In this document: positions 1 through 9,127 of the stretch, piece by piece
Layout of the letters: the number at the start of each line of letters is the position of its first letter
Position numbering within the stretch: the first letter of the stretch is position 1
Assembly (NCBI GenBank): GCA_003427395.1
Contig: BFEA01000025.1
Coordinates: 570,760 to 596,897, forward strand
DNA: 26,138 nt
Source: Chara braunii
Lineage: Eukaryota > Streptophyta > Charophyceae > Charales > Characeae
Reading direction: 5' to 3'
Position numbers and translations under genes: made by a program
Notes under the pieces: generated by a model
What the model was told of the DNA's origin: nothing
Database searches by the model: none
The model's input: only the letters and a program-made list of their open reading frames with translations

Positions 1-33
1 GGTCGGGACAGGATGGGCGAAGGGTGAATCAAC

Positions 34-62
<29 letters not shown>
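34..62. repeat. poly(G) run, 29 G
   Basis: An uninterrupted run of 29 G follows the CpG at 33. Long G runs are prone to length error, and this one may mark a scaffold join or sequencing slippage. Confidence 0.9.
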
Positions 63-64
<2 letters not shown>

Positions 65-84
65 GTTAACTTCAGTAGGGTGTC

Positions 85-245
85 AAAAAAACGAGTTATA
101 AGTGCACTATGGGGCAAGATGGATACAGTTTGCAATTGCACTTAGGGCACCCTACCTGGCCAGACAGGTGGGTGGGTTGTATACATGGGGCGAACTGCAG
201 TTTGAAACTGTATCTTGACCCATAGTGCAATTCTAACTCATTTTT
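85..245. repeat. Imperfect fold-back (inverted repeat), about 160 bp
   Basis: The left arm (about 85-153) is complementary to the right arm (about 187-245). Examples are TGCACTATGGGGCAAGAT against the complement of ATCTTGACCCATAGTGCA, and an inner CACCCTACCTG / CAGGTGGGTG stem around the loop GCCAGA. The arms differ at several positions and the right arm carries about 12 extra bases, so this is an aged element rather than a fresh assembly artefact. It could be a fold-back MITE or a small-RNA precursor-like hairpin. No coding content is seen. Confidence 0.75.
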
Positions 246-417
246 GAAGCTGTTCTTCATACTTTTATGTGCTATTTCAATTCATTTTAAATCAGAAAAT
301 GATCCATTAATGCAAATAAAAAATCACGTCGTATGTTTTGGAGCTTGCGTATGCGTTTCGACAGTTCGTGGGTGTAATACCAATTGAGCAGCGCCGTTGG
401 TGGGTTTTTACTATATT

Positions 418-680
418 CGTGGTTCCACGTATTCTGCGTTTGTGGGTCTTTATTATTATTATTATTATTATTTTTTTTTTTGTGTGTGTGTGTGTGTGGG
501 TCTTTCTGCCTCGCTCCACTACTCTCCAAATGCATAAAATGAGAATGAATTGTCCGCAAGAACATGGAGAGATACACAGGCATAATTTTGTCTTTTGTGC
601 ATGCGGTGAGCACTGAGGCGAGGCCCTTTGTCTAGATTCGTGATTCCACGTTGGAGGGGATTTAGCAGATTCGTGATTCC
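418..680. repeat. Three scattered copies of ATTCGTGRTTCC
   Basis: The 12-mer occurs at about 415-426, 636-647 and 669-680, and the first two continue into ACGT. They flank the microsatellite region. I cannot assign a function. Apart from these and simple repeats, 246-866 holds no supportable gene. Confidence 0.5.
449..499. repeat. Compound microsatellite (TTA)n-(T)n-(TG)n
   Basis: About seven TTA/ATT units are followed by a T run and then about nine TG units. Apparent reading frames here encode only homopolymers (Ile/Phe runs or Asn/Lys/His runs) and are not genes. Confidence 0.9.
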
Positions 681-866
681 CTGCTGCTAACCATGATAAC
701 TTTTATTGCAAATAAAGGAAGGGGGGGGCAGGAAACCCCACACAAAGTGCTTGCGAGCATGTGCGTGAAAAAAAAAAGAAAAAAAAGAAAAGAAAAGAAA
801 AAAAACCACACTACATCCCGAGATAACGGCTGGCGCTACAGCCCAGGCATAGGCTACTGGGCCGAG

Positions 867-1019
867 TTCCCACTAGCAAAAAGGATAGGATCGAGCTCCT
901 GAATCTGGATGTGTTTTAAGCGGAGATGCAGAAAAGCCGTTCAATGTCGATTTCCTGCACATCTCCCTAAACTCGTCTAGATTCAGGTATTCTATCCGAT
1001 CCTCTTTGCTAGTGGGACC
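867..1019. repeat. Imperfect fold-back, about 150 bp
   Basis: The left arm begins TTCCCACTAGCAAAAAGGAT and runs to about 908. The right arm (about 978-1019) is its complement, ending CTTTGCTAGTGGGACC. The interior also pairs: AGCGGAGATGCAGAAAA at about 920-937 with TTTCCTGCACATCTCC at about 950-965. Both arms contain a shared CTGAATCTRGA. Several mismatches show age. It resembles the fold-back at 85-245 in size and design but not in sequence. Confidence 0.75.
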
Positions 1020-1286
1020 ATGCTCCTGGAAACCGGCTCCCGTGTCCCTTTACAACCAAATAAGAGTCCTCCAAAATGGGAAAAAAAGGGAGATGTCCAG
1101 GCAGCCATTACTCCCCCCCCCCTCTCCCTCCCAATCCTTCCCCATGTGGAGGTGTGCAGTCCAACTAGCTTCTCTGGCTCCTTTCTTTTTCATTAGATGA
1201 TAATAATTGACTGCTACTTGCTGATATCCATCCAATGAAAGAAGAAGAGAGGAGTTGAGTATCTGAGTTAGTTCCTTGGAGTACTT

Positions 1287-1332
1287 TCAAAGGCCTAAAA
1301 AAAAAAAAAAAAAAAAGAACTCTCAAAGGCCT
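1287..1332. repeat. A20 run between 10-bp direct repeats
   Basis: TCAAAGGCCT at 1287-1296 is followed directly by 20 A and then, six bases later, by a second TCAAAGGCCT at 1323-1332. This could be a small retroposition scar or slippage. No insert body is visible. Confidence 0.5.
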
Positions 1333-1439
1333 CCAAGGCCTGCCATTCGTTCGCCACCCAGCCTTCCTCCCTCGGATGGTCTGTGATCTGCTACATCGTA
1401 CTGTTCTGGGATAAAGGCTTCATCCAGAGTCCAATTTCG

Positions 1440-3316
1440 TTAAAAAAATAAACAAATTAAATGTCCATTTTGACAAAATGGCAGTTCTTGAGAGTTTGTG
1501 TTTAACCTTGTGAAGAGGACTCCAGTCTACTTTTTCCTCATCCCATATGTCCTTAACCAATAGTGACAATTCCCCTTTGGATTACCAAAGCAGCCAGGGG
1601 CATCTTGTGCAGAAAACTCTCTCCCCCCACTATCAAGTAAGAGCGGATTCTAAAAAATAATCTGATTGAGCACCGAGTCTCTAGTACTGTGACTGTCCCT
1701 TTCCGTCGGGAGGATGTGCCTCGAAGCCCCTAAAATATCCTTCCGAAACTTCGGTTTTGGTTGTTTGTTCACGTAAGATCTAATCAAAAGGCATGCTAAC
1801 ACGTCTTCGTCTTCGTCGCTACATTAGGCCCTCCGTCCTCTCAACAGGTAAATGGCTAATCTGCGCCAGGGTGCATCTACATCAGCTGTGAGTGCCTTTA
1901 TGGGCCATTTGGCAAGCAGTGCAATGTTCTGTCTGGTGGGATGCAGGATCCCCAGGCCCCCCCTCATCTCTTGGGAAAGTGATTGTTTCCCAAGCGATTT
2001 TTGAGATGAAGCCATGTTGAGGACTGCCCCCGGCTTCCAGAGAACCCTAGTTGTTGTTTTCCTAATATATTTATACACCACATCTCCCAACAGCGGTACA
2101 GCCAACACAAACCGTAAAACTGAAAAAGCGGCCGAGTTGATCCCCAGAGCTCTGCCTACCAAGGAGAGGTGCATCAAGCTTTGCCACCATAGCAGACGAC
2201 TCACCACTTTCTCCTCTAACGTTAAGTCTTCGAAGGATGAATTATCTGTTGAGGAAACCCGCACTCCCAGGAAACGGTCACTGACAGAAGTATCTGCAGG
2301 CACCTTCTTCAAACCCCAGTGAACTTGCAAGTTATTCAGGCAAAAAATAATTTAACGGACTTATTCCAGTTAATGGAGGCCTCCAAGAGATCACAGTATG
2401 TCAGTATGTGTTTAGGATTTTCCTTAGCTCTGGCAGATTTGGACGAGTATTTAGACATGCAAGTGTTAGATTGTTGGCAAGGGGTCCGCCCTTCCATTGA
2501 ATTTGATTTAAGAGCGATAATCCTTCAAACGAATCGTTAGCTCGCACATTGTCTAGCAGGATTTCCAAGTGCAACACAAACAGTAGAGGAGCCAGCGGAC
2601 ATCCTTGACGCAGCGAGCGAGTAAGGGAGAACGTTCTTTATTTTTTTCCGTTTACCTCACTGCTGTCGTAGCACTGGAGTACATGACTGCAACCCATCTG
2701 CTGAAATTGGGACCAAAGTTCATATTTCGCTGTGTCGTTGCCACGAACGCCCAGCCTACCCGATAGTAGGCTTTTTCCATATCTAAGAGCAGGAGGGCAA
2801 CGTTTTGATCTTCCTTAGCAATGATTTCCAGCGCTTGTATCGTACATGCAATGCTGTCCGTGATAGAGCGGTAAAGCCCCCTTGGTCTTTCCTGATTAGA
2901 GATGGTAGGTATCTAGCCAGCCTAATTGCGAGGACCTTGGCTAGCAACTTATAAGACACATTTAGTACCGATATAGGGCGCCAATTTCGTGCTTCTGATT
3001 TCTCCCCTTTTTCGTAAATCAACATAATAATGCCCCTCCTCATTCCTTTCGTTAGTAACCCACCGGTCAACAACCCGTTATATATATTCAATAGTTAGGC
3101 CCGGGGCTGATGGAGTTCCAGACTGCCAGATATAGCTCAATAGGGAGACTATCATCCCTTGGGCATTTTCAGGATGCCATTTGCTTAGCTGCCTCCTGGA
3201 GTTCTTCCATAGAGATTGGTCTTTCCAGGTCCAATATGCCCTACGCGTGTAGTTCTTTTTTGGAGAATTTCCAGAAGGTTGAGGAAGCCTTGAGATCTGA
3301 GTCAAAACCATCATAA
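1440..3316 (-). pseudogene. LINE (plant L1-like) ORF2 reverse-transcriptase relic
   Basis: Reading on the minus strand from 3316 to 1440 gives the consecutive blocks of a non-LTR retrotransposon ORF2, scattered over three frames. First comes the pre-RT stretch PISMEELQEAAKQMAS (about 3210). Next is the NWRPISVLNVSYKLLAKVLA block at about 2930-3000 with KDQGGF. Motif A follows as LLLLDMEKAYYR (about 2761-2797), then RQGCPLAP at 2587-2610. The catalytic box reads LANN at 2470-2481 where active LINEs have Y/FADD. The thumb and C-terminal region (1824-2330) contains LSLVGRALGINSA, a Phe/Leu-rich strand and GGLGILHPTRQNIALLAKW. A weaker continuation, LVKDIWDEEKVDW, lies at about 1500-1560. Frame changes near 2875, 2650 and 2395 and several stops make it non-functional. 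No endonuclease domain is seen upstream, so the copy is 5'-truncated, as is usual for LINEs. The family is confident; the exact ends are not. Confidence 0.9.
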
Positions 3317-4360
3317 AGGCACCTAGTAGATAATATATCTTGAAAATAAAGACATGCATATTCGCACATCTTGTTCAAATCATGACATAGGATTCGTGAA
3401 AACTAGAGAAAACAAAATCTCTGGTTGCACGAAATATTATGATAATTTAGAAAAGTTTTTTTTTTCGAGGGCATTCGGTACACTGTCATTCGGCGTGAAT
3501 GGGAAGGTAGCAGAAAAAAAAAAAAAAAACACGATTAGCAAAAATGTGATCCGGGGCTTGTATTTTTATAACAAAATAGCAAAAAATAACAGTCATCCGT
3601 TACACCTAAACTAGAGCAAACCAGAAAGGCACGAATTTTCGTCATCTTTTCTGCCTCGTTTTACAACCAAATTCGATTACGCTGAAATCAAGTTTTTTTA
3701 CGGTGTTTAGTTTGTAACAAATCTAGGGTTTATCACAAGGTGTAGAATTTATCCCATAAAGAATCATTAGAACACCAAGAGATAGAAAAACATGGATAAA
3801 AGCCTTCAAAGTGTACTGGTGTTCATTTAAATTTTTTTTTAGAAAGTTGGTGAAACTAGGATATAGCCCTATAACGTCGAAGTTCATCGTCGAAATATTT
3901 TTTTGTTTCTCGATTGCTCGTATGGGAGTGCTTTTCTGAGAGTCGAAAATCGGACTTTGTACACATCACACTACTAGCATGAAACTTTCGTACGACGTGT
4001 TTTTTTTTGCCATTCATTGCTTCATAAATTACTATTTCCTGTCTTAAAGGTTATAGCCCTATATTGATGATTTATTCTCATCAAATCATACAGTTCAAAG
4101 ATAAATTCGTAAACTACTGAAATTAATTTTATCCTCCATTTTTTAAATAGTTAAAGCCCTATAACACTGTTATCTATGTGGGAGGTTTATGTGTCCATAG
4201 ATTAATCAAACGATGAGCATGAGAAAAATGTAGAAATGTTTGAAAATCGGAAATCAAACGAGGTGCACAACACACTAATAACATGCTACTTTGGTGTGAT
4301 GCGTTTTCTTTTCACCATTTGTCGTTTCTGAATTTAATATTATCTGTAATAGATGTTGGC
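3317..4360. repeat. AT-rich spacer with diverged direct repeats
   Basis: No gene is seen. TAGCCCTATA-type words recur near 3860, 4051 and 4153. A longer diverged direct repeat of about 300-bp period pairs 3945-4035 with 4245-4340: both have GAAAATCGGA, then ACACACTA, ACATG or GCATG, CTTT, and CATT..GTTTC or GCTTC. This looks like an old tandem repeat decayed by mutation. Confidence 0.5.
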
Positions 4361-4790
4361 GTCCTACAGTGTTCCCCCAAATAAAGCGACGAACAACCAT
4401 TTCGTCAAAACGGACATATTATATTTTTTGAACGAAATCAAAACTGACTTTTTTTGCCAAAATCCGGTCGGAATTTTTTGCTCCTGGGAACGCCGGACCC
4501 CCCTGGTCTATGGTTGAGACCAGATACTTTTTTTTTTTTTTTGTATCTGGTCTCAACCATAGACCAGGGGGGTCCGGCGTTTTGGGAACGCCGGACCCCC
4601 ATGAGCAAAAAATTCCGACCGGATTTTGGCAAAAAAAATCAGTTTTGATTTTGTTCAAAAAATATAATATGTCCGTTTTGACGAAATGGCTGTTGACGGT
4701 CATTGTAGCTGTATTTGAGGTGTCATTGAGGCTAAATACAACTCTGATGACAGTGCGTTGTATTTGGGGAAAGACAATAGTAACATGCTC
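4361..4790. repeat. Large fold-back element with T15 loop
   Basis: The core arms 4392-4527 and 4543-4695 are near-perfect reverse complements around a 15-T loop (4528-4542). Outside them, 4361-4390 pairs with about 4753-4782 (both contain TATTTGGGG), after about 60 unpaired bases in the right arm. Because of the symmetry the two strands encode nearly the same apparent peptides, which are an artefact of the palindrome. A few arm mismatches argue against a chimeric read. It is probably a non-autonomous fold-back transposon. Confidence 0.85.
4568..4600. repeat. Nested 14-bp hairpin inside the right arm
   Basis: GGGGGTCCGGCGTT at 4568-4581 is the exact complement of AACGCCGGACCCCC at 4587-4600, with loop TTGGG. 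The left arm of the large fold-back has only one copy of this half-site (4487-4500), so the right arm gained or the left arm lost a copy. Confidence 0.85.
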
Positions 4791-4920
4791 ACATTTCATT
4801 AGTGTCGAAGACAAATTGGAGTGACTACCAAATGTCAGGCAACACTCACAAGTTTAAAGTGGACTGGTAAATACAAGGCGGGTAGCGTGACTACTGGGAC
4901 TGAGACTAAGTGTTGAGTCA

Positions 4921-5161
4921 GTCCCAAAAGGCAGGCCCGAAAGACCACAAAGGTCAGGTCTTGGACTTCATGTCTGACTCGAGACTTGACCTCTGAGGTC
5001 AAGTCTTGAGTCTCGGTCCCAAAAGGCAGGCCCGAAAGGCCGCTGCAGCAGGGGTCATGTCTGTTCAGCAGAGTCGAAGGTCACATGTCCAACTGGTTTC
5101 AGTCCCAGAGGTAACGCGCAGGCGAGTCAAACCAGAAGTCCAAAAGGCAGATCGGAAAGGC
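4921..5161 (+). repeat. Three spaced copies of a GTCCCAAAAGGCAGGCCCGA unit
   Basis: The units start at 4921, 5016 and 5138, the last more diverged (GTCCAAAAGGCAGATCGGAA). Spacings are about 95 and 122 bp. Between the first two lies a hairpin at 4976-5011, whose arms GACTCGAGACTTGACCT and AGGTCAAGTCTTGAGTC match at 16 of 17 positions around CT. No coding sense is apparent. Confidence 0.7.
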
Positions 5162-5265
5162 TTCCTGATGTGGTGAAACGGAAAACGGTTCCAGCTTGTC
5201 GCAGTCAAACCCAAGGTATGTTGTCGTCTTACTTCCCGCAAGGCACTGAGTTCCGGACAACGACG

Positions 5266-6743
5266 TCATTTTCGTGGTTCGGATTGATCCGAGACAATCC
5301 GCCAATTGAGTCTGGAACTGAGCTGGGCAATGCCATTCTTTGCATCAACTGTCCCGCCAACCAAATCGATAAAATGTGTCACACCTGTGGAGTTAATGAC
5401 AAAGTCCTGCTCGCCAGGCCGCCACGCCCACCCAGGCCTGAAGTCGTTTCCCGTCTCCATCGAGGTGCTGCATGTTACTGCCAATGCTGCACCGTCCTCC
5501 TCGCCATCGACGTTGGACCCCTGCCCGTCTCGTCTGTGATGTTTTATCTTCTCTCCGCTGCGAGGCTTTTTCTTCTCTCGGCTGCCATTTTTCCCCTCTC
5601 CGCCGCCTTTGTGCCCCGGAGACCGCTGTCTCGTCGAGCGTTGTTCACTCCCCCCCCGGTTCCGCGTTGACCCCCGCCCTGACCATCCCCTTCGTCGTCC
5701 TTTCCGCGAGACTTGCGCACCACAACTCCAGCCGGCGGGGTGAGCGCAGGTAACTACCAACTTACTTGATTCAATGACGGGCTCGACGGAAAGCTGTAGA
5801 ACGCGGAGGATACTTCCAACCATTTATTTGCTTGCAATAAATCGAACAATGAGTCCACGTATGCCCGCAGAGCAGGGTTGTCCTTGCTTCGTCGACCGAC
5901 CTCAACCAATTTCTGCAATACCGCCTCGTAGGCTTGAGACTTGAAAGCATCAAGGTCCCAACAATCTTCATATTCCCACCCTCCACTCATGTCCCTCACA
6001 GCCACTGCCCACCCACCGTTGGGAAGGACTGGCTGGAAATGGTCAGGGTGCCACACGACATCATGGCCCCAATCTTCGGCTTTGGAGAAGGTGTGTTTGT
6101 CGCCTATGTGGTAGGGCTGTGGAGGAGCCGAGAGATGTGGATGGTCAGGAGGAACTGGTTGGCCGGGTTGTAGACGTTCCGGGTGCAGTGTGAGACGTAG
6201 TGGCTCCCCCGGTGAAGTCCTCAGACGGGACAACCCACCCCTTTAGACAGGCGCTGAGGAGGACATGGGTGTGGGACCGCCCGAGGTTGGTGTAGCGAGC
6301 GGTATTCCCGGTTTGCATACTGAGGGCGACTCAGAAACGACTTGGGCATTGAAGATGGCTAATTGGCCATCGAAATCGAAGAGGTCGTCCTCAACGCTCT
6401 CCTCCTGCTCAGTCTCGATATTGAAGTCATCGTCCTCACCAAATGCCAGCCTGTAGTTGTCCAAAGTGAAGTCGGCCGGATCGGCCACACCTTCATCGAA
6501 AAAGACATATTCCAACCTCTTCATGAAGCCCAATGTGTTGCTGCGACTCGCCCCGTGGTAGCCCTAGAGGACTGCAATGGCGACTTGCTTTCGCATATGT
6601 ACTGCTCGTCAAACCTAAACTTCGGTAGATGGCCGAAAAGAAAGGAGTAGACCTGGCGCCTTTTCTTCGGAGTCAACTTGAAGAACATATCCTTACTCGG
6701 GTCATAAACGGGCTCGACGATGACATGGTGGAAATCGCACGCG
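5266..6743 (-). pseudogene. C-terminal segment of the ParB/methyltransferase-like relic
   Basis: After the frameshift near 6740 the sequence reads CDFHHVIVEPVYDPSKDMFF and LTPKKRRQVYSFLFGHLPKF, then, after another shift near 6535, GFMKRLEYVFFDEGVADPAD and a strongly acidic stretch (ETEQEESVEDDLFDFDG). Past TAA 6243 the same frame gives a Pro/His-rich part and a well-preserved module, VVWHPDHFQPVLPNGGWAVA .. GGWEYEDCWDLDAFKSQAYE .. LLQANKWLEVSSAF, ending at 5754. In a different frame an Arg/Lys/Gly-rich stretch and WAWRPGEQDFVINSTGVTHF continue to a stop at 5266. Whether that last part belongs to the original protein is uncertain. No known domain is recognised here. Confidence 0.5.
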
Positions 6744-8344
6744 TATGTTCCGGACCGGACTTCATGGTCAACAACTGCACGGTATATTCAAGTTGCGTTG
6801 AGTCCCCCTTCAAGGCCAAGACGTGCCTTCCCTGGTGAAGCAGATTCCACACCACCTGCGTGTGCGGCTTTGCTCAAGAACAATACAGCATCCGCCACAC
6901 CATAGAAGAAAATAAGTTGACTGCATAATTGATTAGGATTCCTTTTGAATTCCTTGTACACAGCCCCCCTCTGGCTGAGGTTCCCAAAGTCTGTGAAATG
7001 CAAGGACTTGAAAGGCTTCTCCTTCACATCCGTAGGTGTCACTTTCGGCTTCCTCCGGAGAGCGGCGACATTGTCTTCAGAAACAGTTCCCTCGTACACT
7101 GGCTGAGTCAGCAGTCGCGGATCCTCGCCTTTGAAAAGGATGTGCATAACATCTGGCTCCTCCCACACGTTGTTTCCGAACTGATGCGTCTTCTTCGCTG
7201 GCGTCTTGCGCACCCACTTCCCCGTGTAGCATTGGGTAGCCCCAAGCGCAGACAAGGATGTCATGAAGGAGACGTTCCACAAGCAGGGAACAAATACCAC
7301 CAATGTCTAGTACTCCTGACAAACGAAGCCCAGGAACTCACGCAAAGACGCGAATGCTCCAAAATCCCAGCGCGACCGATCCACAGTTCCGCACAAGTCG
7401 AGCACGGAAGTGTGGGGGCGCAACTGATGGCCCAGTTTTCCCAACGCGTCCTTATGGTCCATGACATTCAATGGGTCGACGACAAACGGGGCGAGCGTCG
7501 TCACTGCGCTTGTTTTCCTCCCCAAAATGTTGGTGCATTCATCAATGCCTCGAGGGCCTTTTTTGCTTTGCGCGCTCTCTCCGGTGATCACAGATAGCAT
7601 CACACGTTTCCACTCCGCCGGGAAATGTGGGTCGTTAACGAGGGCAATGGTTTTCTTGACGTTGTTGTCATGTTGACACCCTAGATACTAAGGGCACTTG
7701 TTGACATAGGTGGTGTTGTTGACAAACTTTCTGCTCTCGTTCCAAAACGTTTCGTCGAGGCCTTTGTTCGCGTAATCGTCCAGCAATTGTCGCTTGGACC
7801 TGATGAACGAGGATCTGACATTCCACTCCTCCTTTTCCATTTCCTCATACTTGAACTCCACGTAGTGCCACAGCCTCAGCATAATCCGGTCAGTTTTTAT
7901 TATGTCGGCCATCTCCTTCACACTGTACTTCCCCTGCTCGGCCAACTTCTTGCTACTTGATTGAACCCACATGACGGTAAGGTTCAAAACGTCGTTTAAC
8001 AACCTTTTCTTCTCGAGGTCCGTCAAGTCTGCCACCTTCCAGCAGTGGACATCCGGCTGAGAAATTTGGACGTAGTAAGTTTTCTCCTCCGCGCCGTTCT
8101 TTGACTTCCCCTTGCCCTTTTTCAACGACGGGTCGTCCACCTTAACGTACCAGACATGTTTTTTCAGTCCCTGGCTGTCAGTCACAGTGGACAGTCCTGG
8201 CTTGGCCACCTCCTCATGGGTTGGTGGCTTTTCAGTCCAACGTCGCCCGTAGGAAGCCAGAAGTTTTCCTTTCGACCACTCGTCGTAGAATTTTTCTGCC
8301 AACACAAAGACTGACTCGTCAGCCATGGCCAGTGGGAGGTAGTA
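6744..8344 (-). pseudogene. Linker and permuted methyltransferase-like domain segment
   Basis: Downstream of TGA 8345 the frame reads YYLPLAMADESVFVLAEKF and a highly charged alpha-helical region (7688-8326, 212 codons). A TAG is followed by HDNNVKKTIALVNDPHFPAE, then VLDLCGTVDRSRWDFGAF (LDLCGT at 7385-7402). After an in-frame TAG (7304-7306, one base from TGG) come TLVVFVP, a Cys/Trp strand, GATQCYTGKWVRKTPAKKTH and a final block RNPNQLCSQLIFFYGVADAV. After a +1 shift near 6858 the block ends WNLLHQGRHVLALKGDSTQL. This order (strand with a D-x-x-x box, a target-recognition-like middle, a basic-Pro motif X, motif I, G-R-x-V-x-x-x-E/K-G-D motif II) matches circularly permuted beta/gamma amino-methyltransferases. 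DPPY is replaced by DLCG and FxGxG is not visible, so catalysis is doubtful even before decay. Confidence 0.45.
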
Positions 8345-9127
8345 TCAAAGTTTTTTTGCCCATTCCTTTTTCTTTTTTTCTTCCGTTGACAAGCCCCACA
8401 AAGGGGTGTACGGTGTCTTCTTCATTGCTAAGGCCATGAACTGAGTCCATGAAGTGAGTCCACTTATAGACCTCCTCCTTTTTCTTGGACGCATTACCGA
8501 GTACGACACGCGGTCTCCCCTTAATTTTCCACATATTGCGAATATCCCGCATGGAAAAAATCTGCAACCTCGGTGGATTCTTCTTGTCTTTAACGTTGTC
8601 TTCGCAGCTGACATGGGCGTAGCCGTCGAACTCGTCGTCAGGGAAGTAAATTGGTCTGAATGGCCATTCACAGAAGTTGAAGTAACTGAACACAGGATGG
8701 TCTTTCACCTTCATCGCCGCCCTCGCGTTATGCTGACCACACACAGGATAATACCAGTATTTCTCGGGGTGTGAGTCGTCGAAGTCTTGAGACAGCACGC
8801 ACACTACAGGTTTGTCCTTCTCCATTGGCGCGACGATCAGAGCCCGAACGAAAATTGGCTTTGTATATTTCATGTCTTTACGTTCGTAGCAGTCGATCAT
8901 AGCCGCCGCGATGGTATCCACGAGGAACTCGTCCAAGGATCGATGGTTGTACTCGTCTTCCCAGTCTGGAATATGCAAGATTCTTTCGGGATGAACGTGC
9001 AACACGACGTCCCTCTGCACCCTCGTCTTCATCTCCAGGAAGAACGCTTTGTCGAGGTTAAATGTGTTCAGGTTAATTTCCACGCTGTCGTCCCCCTTCC
9101 CGGTGTCGCCCTCATCTGCTTTCCTCC
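8345..9127 (-). pseudogene. ParB-like domain segment
   Basis: This is the longest intact stretch of the relic (open from 9302 to 8319). It reads VEINLNTFNLDKAFFLEMKT, then VHPERILHIPDWEDEY, a helix LVDTIAAAMIDCYERKD, the strand KPIFVRALIVAP and the motif YPVCGQHNARAA, with GQHNA at 8724-8738. The order position marker, helix, P-I-x-V strand, G-[EQN]-H-x-x-x-A is the pattern of the ParB/Spo0J N-terminal (ParBc) fold, where GEHR is usual. Next come WPFRPIYFPDDEFDGYAHVS and a VVLGN box. In ParB proteins this fold binds CTP and DNA-bound partners; in phage and bacterial proteins it is often fused to DNA methyltransferases. After the 13-bp duplication (8435-8460) the correct frame continues WTQFMALAMKKTPYTPLWGL. 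The ParB assignment is inference. Confidence 0.5.
8435..8460. repeat. 13-bp tandem duplication that breaks the reading frame
   Basis: CATGAACTGAGTC (8435-8447) is followed at once by CATGAAGTGAGTC (8448-8460). The unit is not a multiple of three. Upstream of it on the minus strand the good frame is the one ending at 8319; downstream it is the one containing WTQFMALAMKKTPYTPLWGL. Confidence 0.9.

Noticed and set aside
1824-2330. Separate minus-strand protein gene
   Set aside because: Its motifs are the C-terminal part of the LINE reverse transcriptase relic, so it is reported there.
4419-4824. Matching open frames on both strands at the large fold-back
   Set aside because: The identity of the two peptides is a consequence of the palindrome, and they contain homopolymer Lys/Phe from the T15 loop.
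5170-5670. 166-codon plus-strand frame
   Set aside because: It is antisense to the C-terminal part of the minus-strand relic and shows only Leu/Pro/Arg bias from the opposite coding strand.
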